NCBI GenBank assembly: GCA_039931775.1
Contig: JBDTRG010000065.1
Coordinates: 1 to 64,000, forward strand
DNA length: 64,000 nt
Origin: CAIWHR01 sp039931775
GTDB taxonomy: Bacteria > Pseudomonadota > Gammaproteobacteria > Burkholderiales > Casimicrobiaceae
Reading direction: 5' to 3'
In this document: positions 34,266 through 43,286 of the stretch, one piece after another
How positions within the stretch are numbered: the stretch's first letter is position 1
Layout: every line of letters begins with the position of its first letter
Position numbers and translations under genes: made by a program
The notes under the pieces: model-generated
Told to the model about the DNA's origin: nothing
What the model saw: the letters and a program-made list of their open reading frames with translations, nothing else
Database searches by the model: none

Positions 34266-34864
34266 TGCGCGCGGGTTCGAAGGCCGCGGTGCTCCTCGTC
34301 GCCGGCGTACTGGCGCTCGCAGGCTGCGGCGCGGAATCGCCGAAGTTCCGGTCCTCCGACGTCACCGGCGCCGCATTTGGCCGGGACTTCGCGCTGACCG
34401 ATCCGTCCGGCAAGCCGCGCACACTCGCGGACTTCCGAGGCAAGGTGGTCGTGCTGTTCTTCGGCTATACACAGTGCCCGGATGTCTGCCCGACTACGCT
34501 CGCCGCGCTGGCGGAAGTGATGAAGACCTTGGGACCGGCGGATGCGAGCCGCGTCCAGGTCGTGTTCGTGACGGTCGATCCGGACCGCGACACCGCACCG
34601 ATCATCGCGAGCTACGTAAAGGCATTCGATCCGTCGTTCATGGGCCTTTCGGGCGACACCGAGGCGATCGCGCGCACGGCGAAGGAATTCAAGGTCCTCT
34701 ATCAGAAACAGCCGGGCCGCACGCCGGAGAGCTACACGGTCGACCATTCCGCGGGGACCTTCATCTTCGATCCGCAGGGTCGCTTGCGCCTGTACGTCGG
34801 CAACGGTCAGGGCCCGGACGTGTTCGTCCAGGATATCCGTACGCTGCTGCGCGCGTCCGGGTAG
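34265..34864 (+). CDS. SCO1/SenC family copper-delivery lipoprotein
   Basis: Periplasmic lipid-anchored protein that delivers Cu to the CuA centre of subunit II. The 199-residue precursor has a lipobox ending LAGC (Cys21), the Cu-binding CPDVC near residue 76 and the partner histidine in VDHSAGTFIFD near 162. All three SCO ligands are present, in contrast to the SCO-like protein at 32708. TGATG joins it to ctaB. It ends the oxidase operon. Confidence 0.95.
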   Translation: MRAGSKAAVLLVAGVLALAGCGAESPKFRSSDVTGAAFGRDFALTDPSGKPRTLADFRGKVVVLFFGYTQCPDVCPTTLAALAEVMKTLGPADASRVQVVFVTVDPDRDTAPIIASYVKAFDPSFMGLSGDTEAIARTAKEFKVLYQKQPGRTPESYTVDHSAGTFIFDPQGRLRLYVGNGQGPDVFVQDIRTLLRASG

Positions 34865-34919
34865 GTTCGCGCCGACGGATGGCGCTTCGCACGACCCCGG
34901 GGCTTCGAGCCGACGAATC

Positions 34920-36992
34920 ATGCGCATGACGCTGCGAGAGGCGTTCGTTCGTGCGTTCGCGCATGAGCGCGCCGGACGAAAGGCCGATGCGCGCGCGATC
35001 TACACGGAAATTCTTGCTTCGGTTCCCGATCACCCCGGCGCACTGCTGAAGCTTGCCGACCAGGAGATCGACGACGGATTGCCCGACGCCGCGCGCGCGC
35101 ATCTCGACTCGGCGCTCGAGGCCGCGCAGGCGCAGCACCTTCCCGCGGAAGACATCTGGTTCGCCCGCGCGCGCCTGTCGTTCAAGAGCGGCGATCGGCG
35201 GGCGGCGACGGACGCCTGCGAACGCGCAGTCGAACTCGCGCCCGACGCACTTGCGCCGCTGCGGCTGCTGGCCTCGCTCGCGCTCGACGCCGGCGACCCG
35301 GTTGCCGCGCAGGCGTGGTGCCGGCGCGCGCTGGTTCGCCATCCTCGCGATGTCGGCGTGCTGCACGTGCTCGGCCAGGCGCTGAAGGCCACGTGGGCGA
35401 TTCCGGCGGCGTACCGCGTGCTGACGGAATGTGCGGCGATTGCCCCCGACGATCCCGGCGTGCTGACCACGCTTGGCGCCGTCTGCCTCGACGCAGGGAA
35501 TGCCGACGAGGCGCGCCGGCATCTCGAGCGCGCGATCGCGGTGGGCGGCGAGAACGCGCGCGCGTGCGACAACCTCGGCATCGCGTATCGTGAATGCGGC
35601 GACTACGAACGGGCGATCGAAGCGTTCGAAAAAGCGGTCGCCGCCGATCCGGCGCTGACGCCGGCGCTCGCCAATCTCGTCCACACCCGGCGCTACCAGT
35701 GGGCCTGGGACGGGCTCGACGCCCTCGAACAACGGCTGATCGCGACGCTCGACGCACCAGCGGCCGACCCGCGCTGGTCGCCCTACATCGCGCTCTCCTG
35801 CGACCTCACTCCTGCGCAGGAACTCGACGTCGCACGGCGCTGGTCGCGCGCCGTCCTTCCCGTTCCGGCTGCACCGCGGCCCGCGGAGCCGCGCGGCGAT
35901 CGATTGCGCATCGGATACCTGTCCTCCGACTTCCGCGAGCACCCGACCGGCCGGCTGATGGCGGGACTGTTCGAGGAATGCGACCGGAGCCGCTTCGACA
36001 TCTACGCCTACAGCTACGGCGTCGACGACGGCAGCGCGATCCAGAGCCGCATCCGCGCGGCGTTCGGGTCGTCGTGGCGCGATGTCAGGAGCGTCTCCGA
36101 CGTCGAAGCGGCGCGAATCATCGCGGCCGACGGCATCGACCTGCTAATCGATCGCAAGGGGCACACGCGCGGCGGACGGCTCGGGATCCTCGCGACGCGC
36201 CCGGCGCCGGTCCAGCTTCACTACATGAGCTTTCCGGGAACGCTGGGGTATGACGCCGTCGACGGAATCATCGCCGACGACGTGGTGATCCCGCCGGGCG
36301 AGGAAGCGTTCTACCACGAGCGCGTCTGGCGATTGCCGCGCTGCTATTTCGTCAACGACGCTCGGCGCGCGCTGCCCGCCGCGGCCACACGCCGCGATGC
36401 CGGATTACCGGACGATGCACGGGTCCTCGCGTGCCTCAATCAAAGCTACAAGCTCACGCCCTCCGTGTTCGCGATCTGGATGGAGGTAATGAAGCGCACG
36501 CCGCAGGCCGTGTTGTGGCTGCTCGCAGCGGGGTCGCGGGCGCAGTCGAACCTCCTCGGGTACGTGGTGCGCGCCGGTGTCGATCCGGCGCGCGTCATCT
36601 TCGCGCCGCATCTCGGGCAGGACGAGCACATCGCGCGCCTTCGCTGCGCCGATCTGGCGCTCGATACGCTGCCGTACGGATCGCACACGACGGCGTGCGA
36701 CGCGCTGTGGGCCGGTGTGCCGATGCTGACTTGCCCCGGCCTCACCTTCGCGAGCCGCGTGGGCGCGAGCATTCTGTCCACCGCCGGACTTCCCGGGCTG
36801 ATCGCGACTTCCCTGTCCGACTACCGGGACCGCCTCGACGCTGTCGTGTCAGCGCCGGAATCGCTCACCGACTACCGTAGCTTTCTCGAGCGGACGCGAA
36901 ACGCGAATCCGCTCTTCGACACGCCCGGTTTCGCGCGCGACTGGGAGCGCCTGCTGGAACGCGCCTACGAGGGGACGATCAGCGCGCGCTGA
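34920..36992 (+). CDS. TPR-containing O-GlcNAc transferase-like (SPINDLY/GT41) glycosyltransferase
   Basis: A 690-residue soluble protein. TPR repeats fill about residues 1-265 (for example NLGIAYRECGDYERAIEAFEKAV), followed by a GT41 catalytic region from about 330. RIGYLSSDFREHPTGRLMAG carries the catalytic-base His equivalent of OGT near 342, and CLNQSYKLTPSVFAIWMEV carries the donor-binding Lys near 510, both as in human OGT. It therefore probably adds a sugar to Ser/Thr of proteins in the cytoplasm. It follows the sco gene after 55 bases and need not be part of that operon. Target unknown. An ATG two codons later is an alternative start. Confidence 0.9.
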   Translation: MRMTLREAFVRAFAHERAGRKADARAIYTEILASVPDHPGALLKLADQEIDDGLPDAARAHLDSALEAAQAQHLPAEDIWFARARLSFKSGDRRAATDACERAVELAPDALAPLRLLASLALDAGDPVAAQAWCRRALVRHPRDVGVLHVLGQALKATWAIPAAYRVLTECAAIAPDDPGVLTTLGAVCLDAGNADEARRHLERAIAVGGENARACDNLGIAYRECGDYERAIEAFEKAVAADPALTPALANLVHTRRYQWAWDGLDALEQRLIATLDAPAADPRWSPYIALSCDLTPAQELDVARRWSRAVLPVPAAPRPAEPRGDRLRIGYLSSDFREHPTGRLMAGLFEECDRSRFDIYAYSYGVDDGSAIQSRIRAAFGSSWRDVRSVSDVEAARIIAADGIDLLIDRKGHTRGGRLGILATRPAPVQLHYMSFPGTLGYDAVDGIIADDVVIPPGEEAFYHERVWRLPRCYFVNDARRALPAAATRRDAGLPDDARVLACLNQSYKLTPSVFAIWMEVMKRTPQAVLWLLAAGSRAQSNLLGYVVRAGVDPARVIFAPHLGQDEHIARLRCADLALDTLPYGSHTTACDALWAGVPMLTCPGLTFASRVGASILSTAGLPGLIATSLSDYRDRLDAVVSAPESLTDYRSFLERTRNANPLFDTPGFARDWERLLERAYEGTISAR

Positions 36993-37019
36993 CGTCCGTG
37001 CGGCAGGGGCGCCGGGGGG

Positions 37020-37427
37020 TCAGGCGGGCGTGCGTTTCGATTGGATCAGCTCGACCTTGTAGCCGTCGGGATCCTGCACGAACGCGATCACCGTCGTGCC
37101 GCCCTTCACCGGGCCGGCTTCGCGCGTGACCTTGGCGCCGAACGCCCCGGCCGTTTCGTGCACGTTGGCGCACGCCGCCGCGACGTCGTCGACTTCGATC
37201 GCGACATGGCCGAATCCGTCGCCGATGTCGTAGGCGGTGACGCCATGGTTGTAGGTGAGCTCGAGCACCGCGCCCCGGGATTCGTCGCCGTAACCGACGA
37301 ACGCCAGCGAATACTTCTGCTCGGGGCGATCGGTCCTGCGCACGACCTGCATGCCCATGACCTTCGTGTAGAAGTCGACCGACCGCTGGAGGTCGCCGAC
37401 GCGCAGCATCGTGTGCAGGATTCGCAT
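37020..37427 (-). CDS. gloA: Lactoylglutathione lyase (glyoxalase I)
   Basis: Isomerises the methylglyoxal-glutathione hemithioacetal to S-lactoylglutathione. The 135-residue protein matches the E. coli enzyme closely: MRILHTMLRVGDLQRS at the N terminus, EAGPVKGGTTVIAFVQDPDGYKVELI at the C terminus. Metal ligands His5, Glu56, His74 and Glu126 are all present, consistent with a Ni-type enzyme. It is convergent with the GT41 gene. Confidence 0.96.
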   Translation of the reverse strand: MRILHTMLRVGDLQRSVDFYTKVMGMQVVRRTDRPEQKYSLAFVGYGDESRGAVLELTYNHGVTAYDIGDGFGHVAIEVDDVAAACANVHETAGAFGAKVTREAGPVKGGTTVIAFVQDPDGYKVELIQSKRTPA

Positions 37428-37461
37428 GTCATGTTCCTTCGCTGGTTCTTCGCTGGTTAAT

Positions 37462-37626
37462 TCAAAAAGCGATCATCTCGAAATCTTCCTTGCGCGCCCC
37501 GCATTCCGGGCACGTCCAGTTCGGCGGCACGTCCTCCCATTTCGTTCCGGGCGGAATGCCTTCTTCGGGCGCGCCTGTGGCTTCGTCGTACACCCAGCCG
37601 CAGATCAGGCACATGTAGGATTTCAT
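37462..37626 (-). CDS. Rubredoxin
   Basis: A 54-residue electron carrier binding one Fe through four cysteines in CLICG and CPECG. The sequence has the standard core YMCLICGWVYDEATG..EEGIPPGTKWEDVP..WTCPECG.RKEDFE. Start at ATG 37626, divergent from thiD with 105 bases between, as is common in betaproteobacteria. It may serve alkane hydroxylation or oxidative-stress reductases; the partner is not in the window. Confidence 0.96.
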   Translation of the reverse strand: MKSYMCLICGWVYDEATGAPEEGIPPGTKWEDVPPNWTCPECGARKEDFEMIAF

Positions 37627-37731
37627 CGTGGTGGGGCGGTTGGAGTAAAATCGTACAATTCTAGCAAGCTTGCCGCGTCCTGCGCGACCGACGCGGCTGC
37701 TTCCGCCACACCCACCGCCGGCCGTCGCGCC

Positions 37732-38610
37732 ATGTCCGCCGAACCCGAACCCGAATTTCCGCCCATCGTCCTGACGTTCGCCGCGTCGGATCCGTCCGGT
37801 GGCGCCGGCTTGCAAGCCGACATCCTGACGCTCGCGAGCATGGGCTGCCATCCGCTGTCGGTCGTGACCGCGATCACCGTGCAAGACACCCTCGGCGTCG
37901 AAGGCATACAGTCGCTCGACGTCGAGTGGGTGGCCGACCAGGCGCGGTGCCTGCTCGAGGACATGCCGGTCGACGCCTTCAAGATCGGCGTGCTGGGGAG
38001 CGTCGAGATCGTCGCGGCGATCGCCGAAATAGTCTCCGATTATCCGGACGTTCCACTGGTGCTCGATCCGGTGCTCGCGTCGGGCCGCGGCGACGAATTC
38101 GCGACCGAGGAGATGATCGATGCGATCCGCGAGCTCCTGCTGCCGCACACGACGATCCTGACGCCGAACAGCATGGAGGCAAGGCGGCTCGCCGACGTCG
38201 ACGACGACGACGAGGCGTCGCTCGCGCTTTGCGCCGAGCGCCTGATCGAAATGGGCGCGGCGCACGTGCTCATCACCGGCACTCACGAGGCGACCGTGGA
38301 GGTCGTCAACACGCTCTACGGCAAGAGCGGCGTCCTGCGCACCGACAGCTGGACGCGGCTTCCCGGCAGCTATCACGGCTCGGGATGCACGCTCGCCTCG
38401 GCCATCGCGGCGATGCTCGCCAACGGGCTCGAATTGCCGGAGGCCGCGCGCGAGGCGCAGGAATACACGTGGCAGACGCTGAAGAAGGCGTATCGGCCGG
38501 GCATGGGCCAGCATCTGCCCGACCGGCTGTTCTGGGCGCGCGAGGAGTCCGACGCGCCGGCCGACGACGCCGCAGCGCCGCGCGGTTCCGATGCCCACAG
38601 CCGGCACTGA
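37732..38610 (+). CDS. thiD: Hydroxymethylpyrimidine/phosphomethylpyrimidine kinase
   Basis: Phosphorylates HMP to HMP-PP in thiamine synthesis and salvage. The 292-residue ribokinase-fold protein shows LTFAASDPSGGAGLQADI near residue 11, QDTLGVEG near 52, KIGVLGS near 83 and the catalytic GSGCTLASAIAAMLANG near 217. A 30-residue acidic C-terminal tail is extra. The last 20 bases overlap thiE. No TPP riboswitch was recognised upstream. TAAAAT (37646-37651) and TACAAT (37654-37659) in the divergent region are possible -10 elements. Confidence 0.95.
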   Translation: MSAEPEPEFPPIVLTFAASDPSGGAGLQADILTLASMGCHPLSVVTAITVQDTLGVEGIQSLDVEWVADQARCLLEDMPVDAFKIGVLGSVEIVAAIAEIVSDYPDVPLVLDPVLASGRGDEFATEEMIDAIRELLLPHTTILTPNSMEARRLADVDDDDEASLALCAERLIEMGAAHVLITGTHEATVEVVNTLYGKSGVLRTDSWTRLPGSYHGSGCTLASAIAAMLANGLELPEAAREAQEYTWQTLKKAYRPGMGQHLPDRLFWAREESDAPADDAAAPRGSDAHSRH

Positions 38611-39271
38611 CGCGAGGCGACGCGCCCGCGCACTGCGGCTCGCCGGGCTCTACGCGATCACGCCCGACCTTGTCGACACCGCCCGGCTGGTCGCGCGCGT
38701 CGCGGCTGCGATCGACGGGGGCGCGCGCGCGATCCAGTACCGCAACAAGTCCGCCGACGCGGCGCAGCGGCGCGCGCAGGCGGCAGCGCTCGCGCAGGTC
38801 CGCGCGGCGCGCGGCGCGCTCTACATCGTCAACGACGACGCCGCGCTCGCGGCCGCGGTCGACGCCGACGGCGTGCACCTCGGCGAGGATGACGGCGGCA
38901 TCGAAGCCGCGCGGGAACTCGTCGGACCCGAGCGCATCATCGGCGTCTCCTGCTACAACCGCTTCGAGCTCGCGCAGGCCGCGGTGGCCGCGGGGGCGGA
39001 CTACGTCGCGTTCGGCAGCTTTCATCGGTCGAGTGTCAAGCCCGACGCGCGCCGTGCCGAGATTTCGCTGCTCTCGCGGGCCAGATCGCTCGGCGTGCCC
39101 GTCGTCGCGATAGGCGGCATCACCGCCGCGAACGCACTCTCGATGTTCGCCGCGGGTGCGGACGCGGTGGCGGTGATCGCCGACGTGTTCGGCCACGACG
39201 AGCCTCGCGACGTAGCGTACGCGGCCCGCGCGATCGACTCGGTGTTTCGCACGGCGCGCGCGGGCGCCTGA
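38591..39271 (+). CDS. thiE: Thiamine-phosphate synthase
   Basis: Couples HMP-PP with thiazole phosphate to give thiamine monophosphate. The 226-residue TIM-barrel protein has LYAITPD near residue 20, the diphosphate-binding QYRNKSA near 49, VNDDAALA near 78, GVHLGEDD near 95 and GGITAANA near 177. It overlaps thiD by 20 bases in another frame, so the two are co-expressed. In many relatives hemL follows; here a glycosyltransferase gene does. Confidence 0.95.
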   Translation: MPTAGTDARRRARALRLAGLYAITPDLVDTARLVARVAAAIDGGARAIQYRNKSADAAQRRAQAAALAQVRAARGALYIVNDDAALAAAVDADGVHLGEDDGGIEAARELVGPERIIGVSCYNRFELAQAAVAAGADYVAFGSFHRSSVKPDARRAEISLLSRARSLGVPVVAIGGITAANALSMFAAGADAVAVIADVFGHDEPRDVAYAARAIDSVFRTARAGA

Positions 39272-39285
39272 CGCGACGAACGACC

Positions 39286-40347
39286 ATGGCGAGGCGCGCG
39301 AGCATCATCGTGCGATCGATGGCACGGCCGGAATTGCAGGACGCGCTGGCCTCGCTTGCGGCGCAGACTCATCCGGACCTCGAAATCGTGCTTGTCGACG
39401 CGACCGGCGGACGGCATCCGGCGGCGCCGTCGTTCTGCGGTCCGCACGAGGTCCTGTTCGTCGGTGGTGTGACGCCGCGATCCCGGCCCGTCGCGGCCAA
39501 TGCCGGGCTCGACGCAGCGACCGGCGATTACATCGGCTTCCTCGACGACGACGACCGCTTGCTGCCCGGTCACGTGTCGGGGCTCGCGGCAGCGCTGGAC
39601 GCGCGGCCCGAATTTTCGGTCGCGTACGCGAAGGCGACCGAGGTCGACAGCGACGGGAAGACCGTCGGCGTGCGCGACGAACCGTTTTCGCGCGTGCTGC
39701 TGTTTCAGGATTCCTACGTGATGCTGCAAGCGGCCCTGTTCCGGCGTGAGCTTCGCGAAACCTGCCGCTTCGACGCGGCGTTCGACGTGTTCGAGGACTG
39801 GGATTTCTGGATCCAGGCGTCGAGGGTCACGGATTTTCTCCCGGTGGCGCAGGAAACCGTGATCTACCGGTCCGACCTCGGGCGATCCGGAATCGGCAGG
39901 GGGGCCAACCGCGATCCGGCCATCGTCGAAACGTACCGGCGCCGCATCGCGGCAAAGTGGCGCGAGGATGGCGAGCGCACGATGCGCGAGCTGGACGAAC
40001 GCTTCGATACGGCGTGGTCGTGCTTCGCCGACGGCGATCGAATCGGCGCGGACGCCGCCGCCCGCGAGGTCCTCGATCACTACCGCTTCCACGTAGGTGC
40101 GCTGACCCTGGCCGGAACCCTGGCTGCGCTGCGCGGCGAATTCGCGCAGGCGTCCGCGCACTTCGCGTTGGCCGCGCGCGAAAGCCCGGCGGACGCGGAC
40201 GTCCACTTCAATCTCGCTCAGGCACTGGAGCGCGAGGGTCGCGCGGCCGACGCGGCGTCGGCCTATCGGCGCGTCCTGGAGTTGGATCCGGCGCATTCGC
40301 ACGCGCGAGCGCGGCTCGCGCTCGTCGAGCCGATCAAGCCCGCGTGA
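39286..40347 (+). CDS. Family 2 glycosyltransferase with C-terminal TPR repeats
   Basis: A 353-residue protein. Residues 1-200 form a GT-A domain: ASIIVRSMARPELQDALASLAAQ at the N terminus and GFLDDDDRLLPGHV near 84, which contains the metal-binding acidic motif. Residues 230-345 form TPR repeats (ALTLAGTLAALRGEFAQASAHF, VHFNLAQALEREGRAADAASAYRRVLELDP). The gene follows thiE after 14 bases and abuts the convergent WbsX-type gene. TPR fusion is shared with the GT41 proteins here and suggests a protein acceptor or complex formation. Confidence 0.87.
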   Translation: MARRASIIVRSMARPELQDALASLAAQTHPDLEIVLVDATGGRHPAAPSFCGPHEVLFVGGVTPRSRPVAANAGLDAATGDYIGFLDDDDRLLPGHVSGLAAALDARPEFSVAYAKATEVDSDGKTVGVRDEPFSRVLLFQDSYVMLQAALFRRELRETCRFDAAFDVFEDWDFWIQASRVTDFLPVAQETVIYRSDLGRSGIGRGANRDPAIVETYRRRIAAKWREDGERTMRELDERFDTAWSCFADGDRIGADAAAREVLDHYRFHVGALTLAGTLAALRGEFAQASAHFALAARESPADADVHFNLAQALEREGRAADAASAYRRVLELDPAHSHARARLALVEPIKPA

Positions 40348-41490
40348 TCAACGGCGCTCGCCGTCGGCGAGCGCGCGCTGCGTCGCCTCGAGGTAGGCGT
40401 GCCCGAACGCCTCGTCGGGCTCGAGGTGGCAGCCCTCGGCCCACTCGTTCCACGCGTTGATGAATACAAGGCGCTGTTCGGGCGGGTGGCGCACCGCCGT
40501 TTGCGCGACCACTGCCGTCAGCCATCGCTGGTAGTTCGCCGGATGGACGTTGACGAACACGTGCCCGTTCTTCGGCAGACGCGGCGTGTTGTCCCATCCG
40601 GTCATTACGCCGCGGAAAAGCGGAAAAGCCGGCACCGCGCGCGCGATCGCGGACTTTGCCGTCTGCACGTAATCCCAGACCGCGACCGAGAGGCCGGGTT
40701 CGTAGAACGTGACCGGCGGCGAAACCTCGCCGACGTCGAAGCCGTGCGGCGGAAACTCGACCCCCGCGTCGAAGCCCCAATCGGTGGGCGGCGGCATGCC
40801 CGGCAGTTGAACGCAGGCGAGGAACGGATCCTCGATGCGCGCGCGCCGGGCCTCCTCGCGAAAGCGCAGCGCGAACGCGCGCGGATCGGGGAGGGAGTTC
40901 GCGCGGTAGACGACGAAGAGCGGCCGCCCCTCGACGCGGATGTAGCGCGCGTCGCGAAAAAGCGGCGCGAGATCGGCAAAGAGGCGCCGGTCTGCGTCGG
41001 GTGAATACTCCTGGGCGACCAGGATGTCGTCGTCGTGGCCGTCCCAGCGGCGTGTCCAGGGCTCGTTCGCCCAGCACACGCAGAAGGGGAAGTCCGGTTC
41101 ACCGCTCGCATGGACTTCGTCGAGCGGACGGGCCAGCAGACGCCGTCCGTTGAACCAGTAGTAGTAGTAACAAAAGCCGTGAATGCCGTAGCGGCGCGCG
41201 AGCGCGGCTTGCGCGATTCGCGTCTCCGCGACGCGCAGGTCGCAATAGCCGAGATCCGCCGGCAGGTGGGGCTGATAGTGCCCGGCGAACAGCGGCCGGG
41301 CGCGCACGACGTTGCGCCATTCGGTGAACCCGGTGCCCCACCACGCATCGTTTTCCGGGATCGGATGGAACTGGGGCAGGTAGAAAGCGATCAGACGGGT
41401 GTCGATGTCGGGCATAGAGAGGCGCGAAGCAGCGGGCGCCCGGGTCCACAGGCGTCGGGCAGCGGCGACGGTTCGCCGCAGGAAACGCAC
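40348..41490 (-). CDS. WbsX/GH99-like glycan-processing protein
   Basis: A 380-residue protein of the WbsX family (glycoside hydrolase 99-like domain), found in O-antigen, rhamnan and other polysaccharide loci. Visible motifs: IAFYLPQFHPIPENDAWWGTGFTEW near residue 33, HGFCYYYYWFNGRRLL near 99, CWANEPWTRRWDG near 138 and INAWNEWAEGCHLEPD near 345. No signal peptide is obvious. Start uncertain: ATG 41490 or ATG 41415; the intervening residues are basic. The activity of this family is not firmly known to me. Confidence 0.85.
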   Translation of the reverse strand: MRFLRRTVAAARRLWTRAPAASRLSMPDIDTRLIAFYLPQFHPIPENDAWWGTGFTEWRNVVRARPLFAGHYQPHLPADLGYCDLRVAETRIAQAALARRYGIHGFCYYYYWFNGRRLLARPLDEVHASGEPDFPFCVCWANEPWTRRWDGHDDDILVAQEYSPDADRRLFADLAPLFRDARYIRVEGRPLFVVYRANSLPDPRAFALRFREEARRARIEDPFLACVQLPGMPPPTDWGFDAGVEFPPHGFDVGEVSPPVTFYEPGLSVAVWDYVQTAKSAIARAVPAFPLFRGVMTGWDNTPRLPKNGHVFVNVHPANYQRWLTAVVAQTAVRHPPEQRLVFINAWNEWAEGCHLEPDEAFGHAYLEATQRALADGERR

Positions 41491-41522
41491 GCAAAGCCTT
41501 GATTCGTGCGGCGAAAACGCGA

Positions 41523-41548
41523 TATAGGCGCAGTCTCCATGGTATCAT
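41523..41548 (+). promoter_or_regulatory. Candidate promoter(s) of the type II secretion operon
   Basis: TGGTATCAT (-10 TATCAT at 41543-41548 with an extended TG) lies 30 bases before GTG 41578. A second candidate pairs TTGATT (41499-41504) with TATAGG (41523-41528), spacer 18. Either would start transcription in the short gap after the divergent WbsX gene. Confidence 0.45.
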
Positions 41549-41577
41549 CACCGGTCGATTTTTGTGCGGCGGACCCC

Positions 41578-43275
41578 GTGAACGCACCCCAAAGAATGCG
41601 GCTGGGCGAGATTCTGATCGCGCGCGGAAAGCTCGACGCCGCCGGCGTGGAGCGCGCCCTCCGATTGCAGCAGGAAAGCGGCGAGCGGCTGGGCACGCTG
41701 CTCGTCACGCTCGGCCTCTGCGCGCAGCGCGACGTGTCCGAAGCGCTCGCGGTGCAACTCAACTTGCCGCTCCTCGACACCGCCGGCTACCCGGAGTTCC
41801 CGATTCTCGAAGAACGCATGTCCGCGCGCTTCCTCCGCGAAGCCCGCGCGCTGCCCGTGCGCGAGGACGAGACCGAGGTCTCGCTCGCGATGGCCGACCC
41901 GACCGATGAATACACGATCGGCGCGTTCAGGATGGTGACCGGCCGTGACGTGAAACCGATGGTCGCCATCCCATCGGAGCTCGAGGCCGCGCTGGAACGC
42001 CTCTATGGCGCCGGGCGAACGGCGGTCGGCCAGATCGTCGGCGACGTCGAGCAGCGCGACGAACTCGCCTTCGACGCCGACGTCCAGCATCTGAAGGATC
42101 TCGCGTCCGAAGCCCCCGTCATCCGCCTCGTCTCCCTCATCATCACCAACGCGCTCGAGGCGCGCGCCTCGGACATTCACGTCGAGCCGTTCGAGAATCG
42201 CCTCGCGGTTCGCCACCGGATCGATGGCGTGCTGCACGAGGTCGAATCGCCGCCGCGAAGGTTCTCGGCGGCCGTGATCTCGCGGATCAAGATCATGGCG
42301 AACCTCGACATCGCCGAGCGCCGCCTGCCGCAGGACGGGCGCATCCGGCTGCGCGTCCAGGGGAAGGAGATCGACCTTCGCGTATCGACGGTGCCGACGA
42401 TGCACGGCGAATCGGTCGTGCTGCGGATACTGGACAAGGGTGGCGTCGCGCTCGACTTCGCGCGCTTGGGATTCGAGGACGACATCCTCGCGCGGTTCCT
42501 TGACGTGCTCGTCCAGCCGCACGGCATCCTGCTCGTCACCGGGCCGACGGGCTCCGGCAAGACGACCACACTCTATACAGCGCTCGAGCGCCTCAACCAG
42601 CCCGACGTCAAGATCCTGACCGTCGAGGATCCCGTCGAGTACCAGATGCCCGGCATCAACCAGATCCAGGTGAAGCCGCAGATCAATCTCACGTTCGCGA
42701 ACGCGCTGCGCTCCATCGTGCGGCAGGATCCCGACGTGATCATGATCGGCGAGATTCGCGATCTGGAAACCGCCGAGATCGCGGTCCAGTCGGCGCTGAC
42801 CGGCCACCTCGTACTGTCGACCGTGCATACGAACGATGCGGCGAGCACCGTCAACCGGCTTCTCGACATGGGGATCGAGGACTACCTGCTGACGTCCACC
42901 GTCATCGGCATCCTCGCGCAGCGGCTCGTGCGTACGCTGTGCCAGCACTGCAAGGAGCCGCACGTCGCGCTGCCGGAGATCGTCCAGCAGATGGGCCTCG
43001 CACGATTCACGAGCGAGAAGAAGATCACGCTGTACCAGCCCAAGGGCTGTCCGCAATGTTCGCAGACCGGCTATTCGGGTCGGATCAGTATCATGGAAAT
43101 GCTGCCGGTCACCGACCCGCTGCGGAGCCTCGTGATGAAGCACGCGACGGCGACCGATCTGCGCAATCAGGCGATCAGCGAAGGCATGTTGACGATGTAC
43201 GAGGACGGCCTGCGAAAGGCCGTCCGCGGCATCACCACATTCGAGGAAGTGCTCCGCGTCACGCGCGAGGGCTAG
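41578..43275 (+). CDS. gspE: Type II secretion ATPase GspE
   Basis: Cytoplasmic hexameric ATPase that powers pseudopilus assembly. The approximately 565-residue protein has an N-terminal T2SSE_N domain (MRLGEILIARGKL...), a second N-domain and the ATPase core with Walker A GPTGSGKTTTLY near residue 322, Asp box EDPVEYQMPGINQIQV, Walker B VIMIGEIRD and the His box GHLVLSTVHTNDA. The tetracysteine zinc finger CQHC/CPQC near 455-495 is intact. Start uncertain: GTG 41578 is preferred, with ATG 41539 and ATG 41596 as alternatives. It heads an 11-gene operon. Confidence 0.95.
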   Translation: MNAPQRMRLGEILIARGKLDAAGVERALRLQQESGERLGTLLVTLGLCAQRDVSEALAVQLNLPLLDTAGYPEFPILEERMSARFLREARALPVREDETEVSLAMADPTDEYTIGAFRMVTGRDVKPMVAIPSELEAALERLYGAGRTAVGQIVGDVEQRDELAFDADVQHLKDLASEAPVIRLVSLIITNALEARASDIHVEPFENRLAVRHRIDGVLHEVESPPRRFSAAVISRIKIMANLDIAERRLPQDGRIRLRVQGKEIDLRVSTVPTMHGESVVLRILDKGGVALDFARLGFEDDILARFLDVLVQPHGILLVTGPTGSGKTTTLYTALERLNQPDVKILTVEDPVEYQMPGINQIQVKPQINLTFANALRSIVRQDPDVIMIGEIRDLETAEIAVQSALTGHLVLSTVHTNDAASTVNRLLDMGIEDYLLTSTVIGILAQRLVRTLCQHCKEPHVALPEIVQQMGLARFTSEKKITLYQPKGCPQCSQTGYSGRISIMEMLPVTDPLRSLVMKHATATDLRNQAISEGMLTMYEDGLRKAVRGITTFEEVLRVTREG

Positions 43276-43286
43276 GTCGCGATCCG

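Noticed and set aside
37627..37731. TPP riboswitch before thiD
   Set aside because: The 105-base divergent gap is too short for the usual THI-box layout, and none of its conserved core words is visible.
39120..39308. Short minus-strand open frame at the thiE/GT2 junction
   Set aside because: Shadow of thiE; no start signal or conserved sequence.
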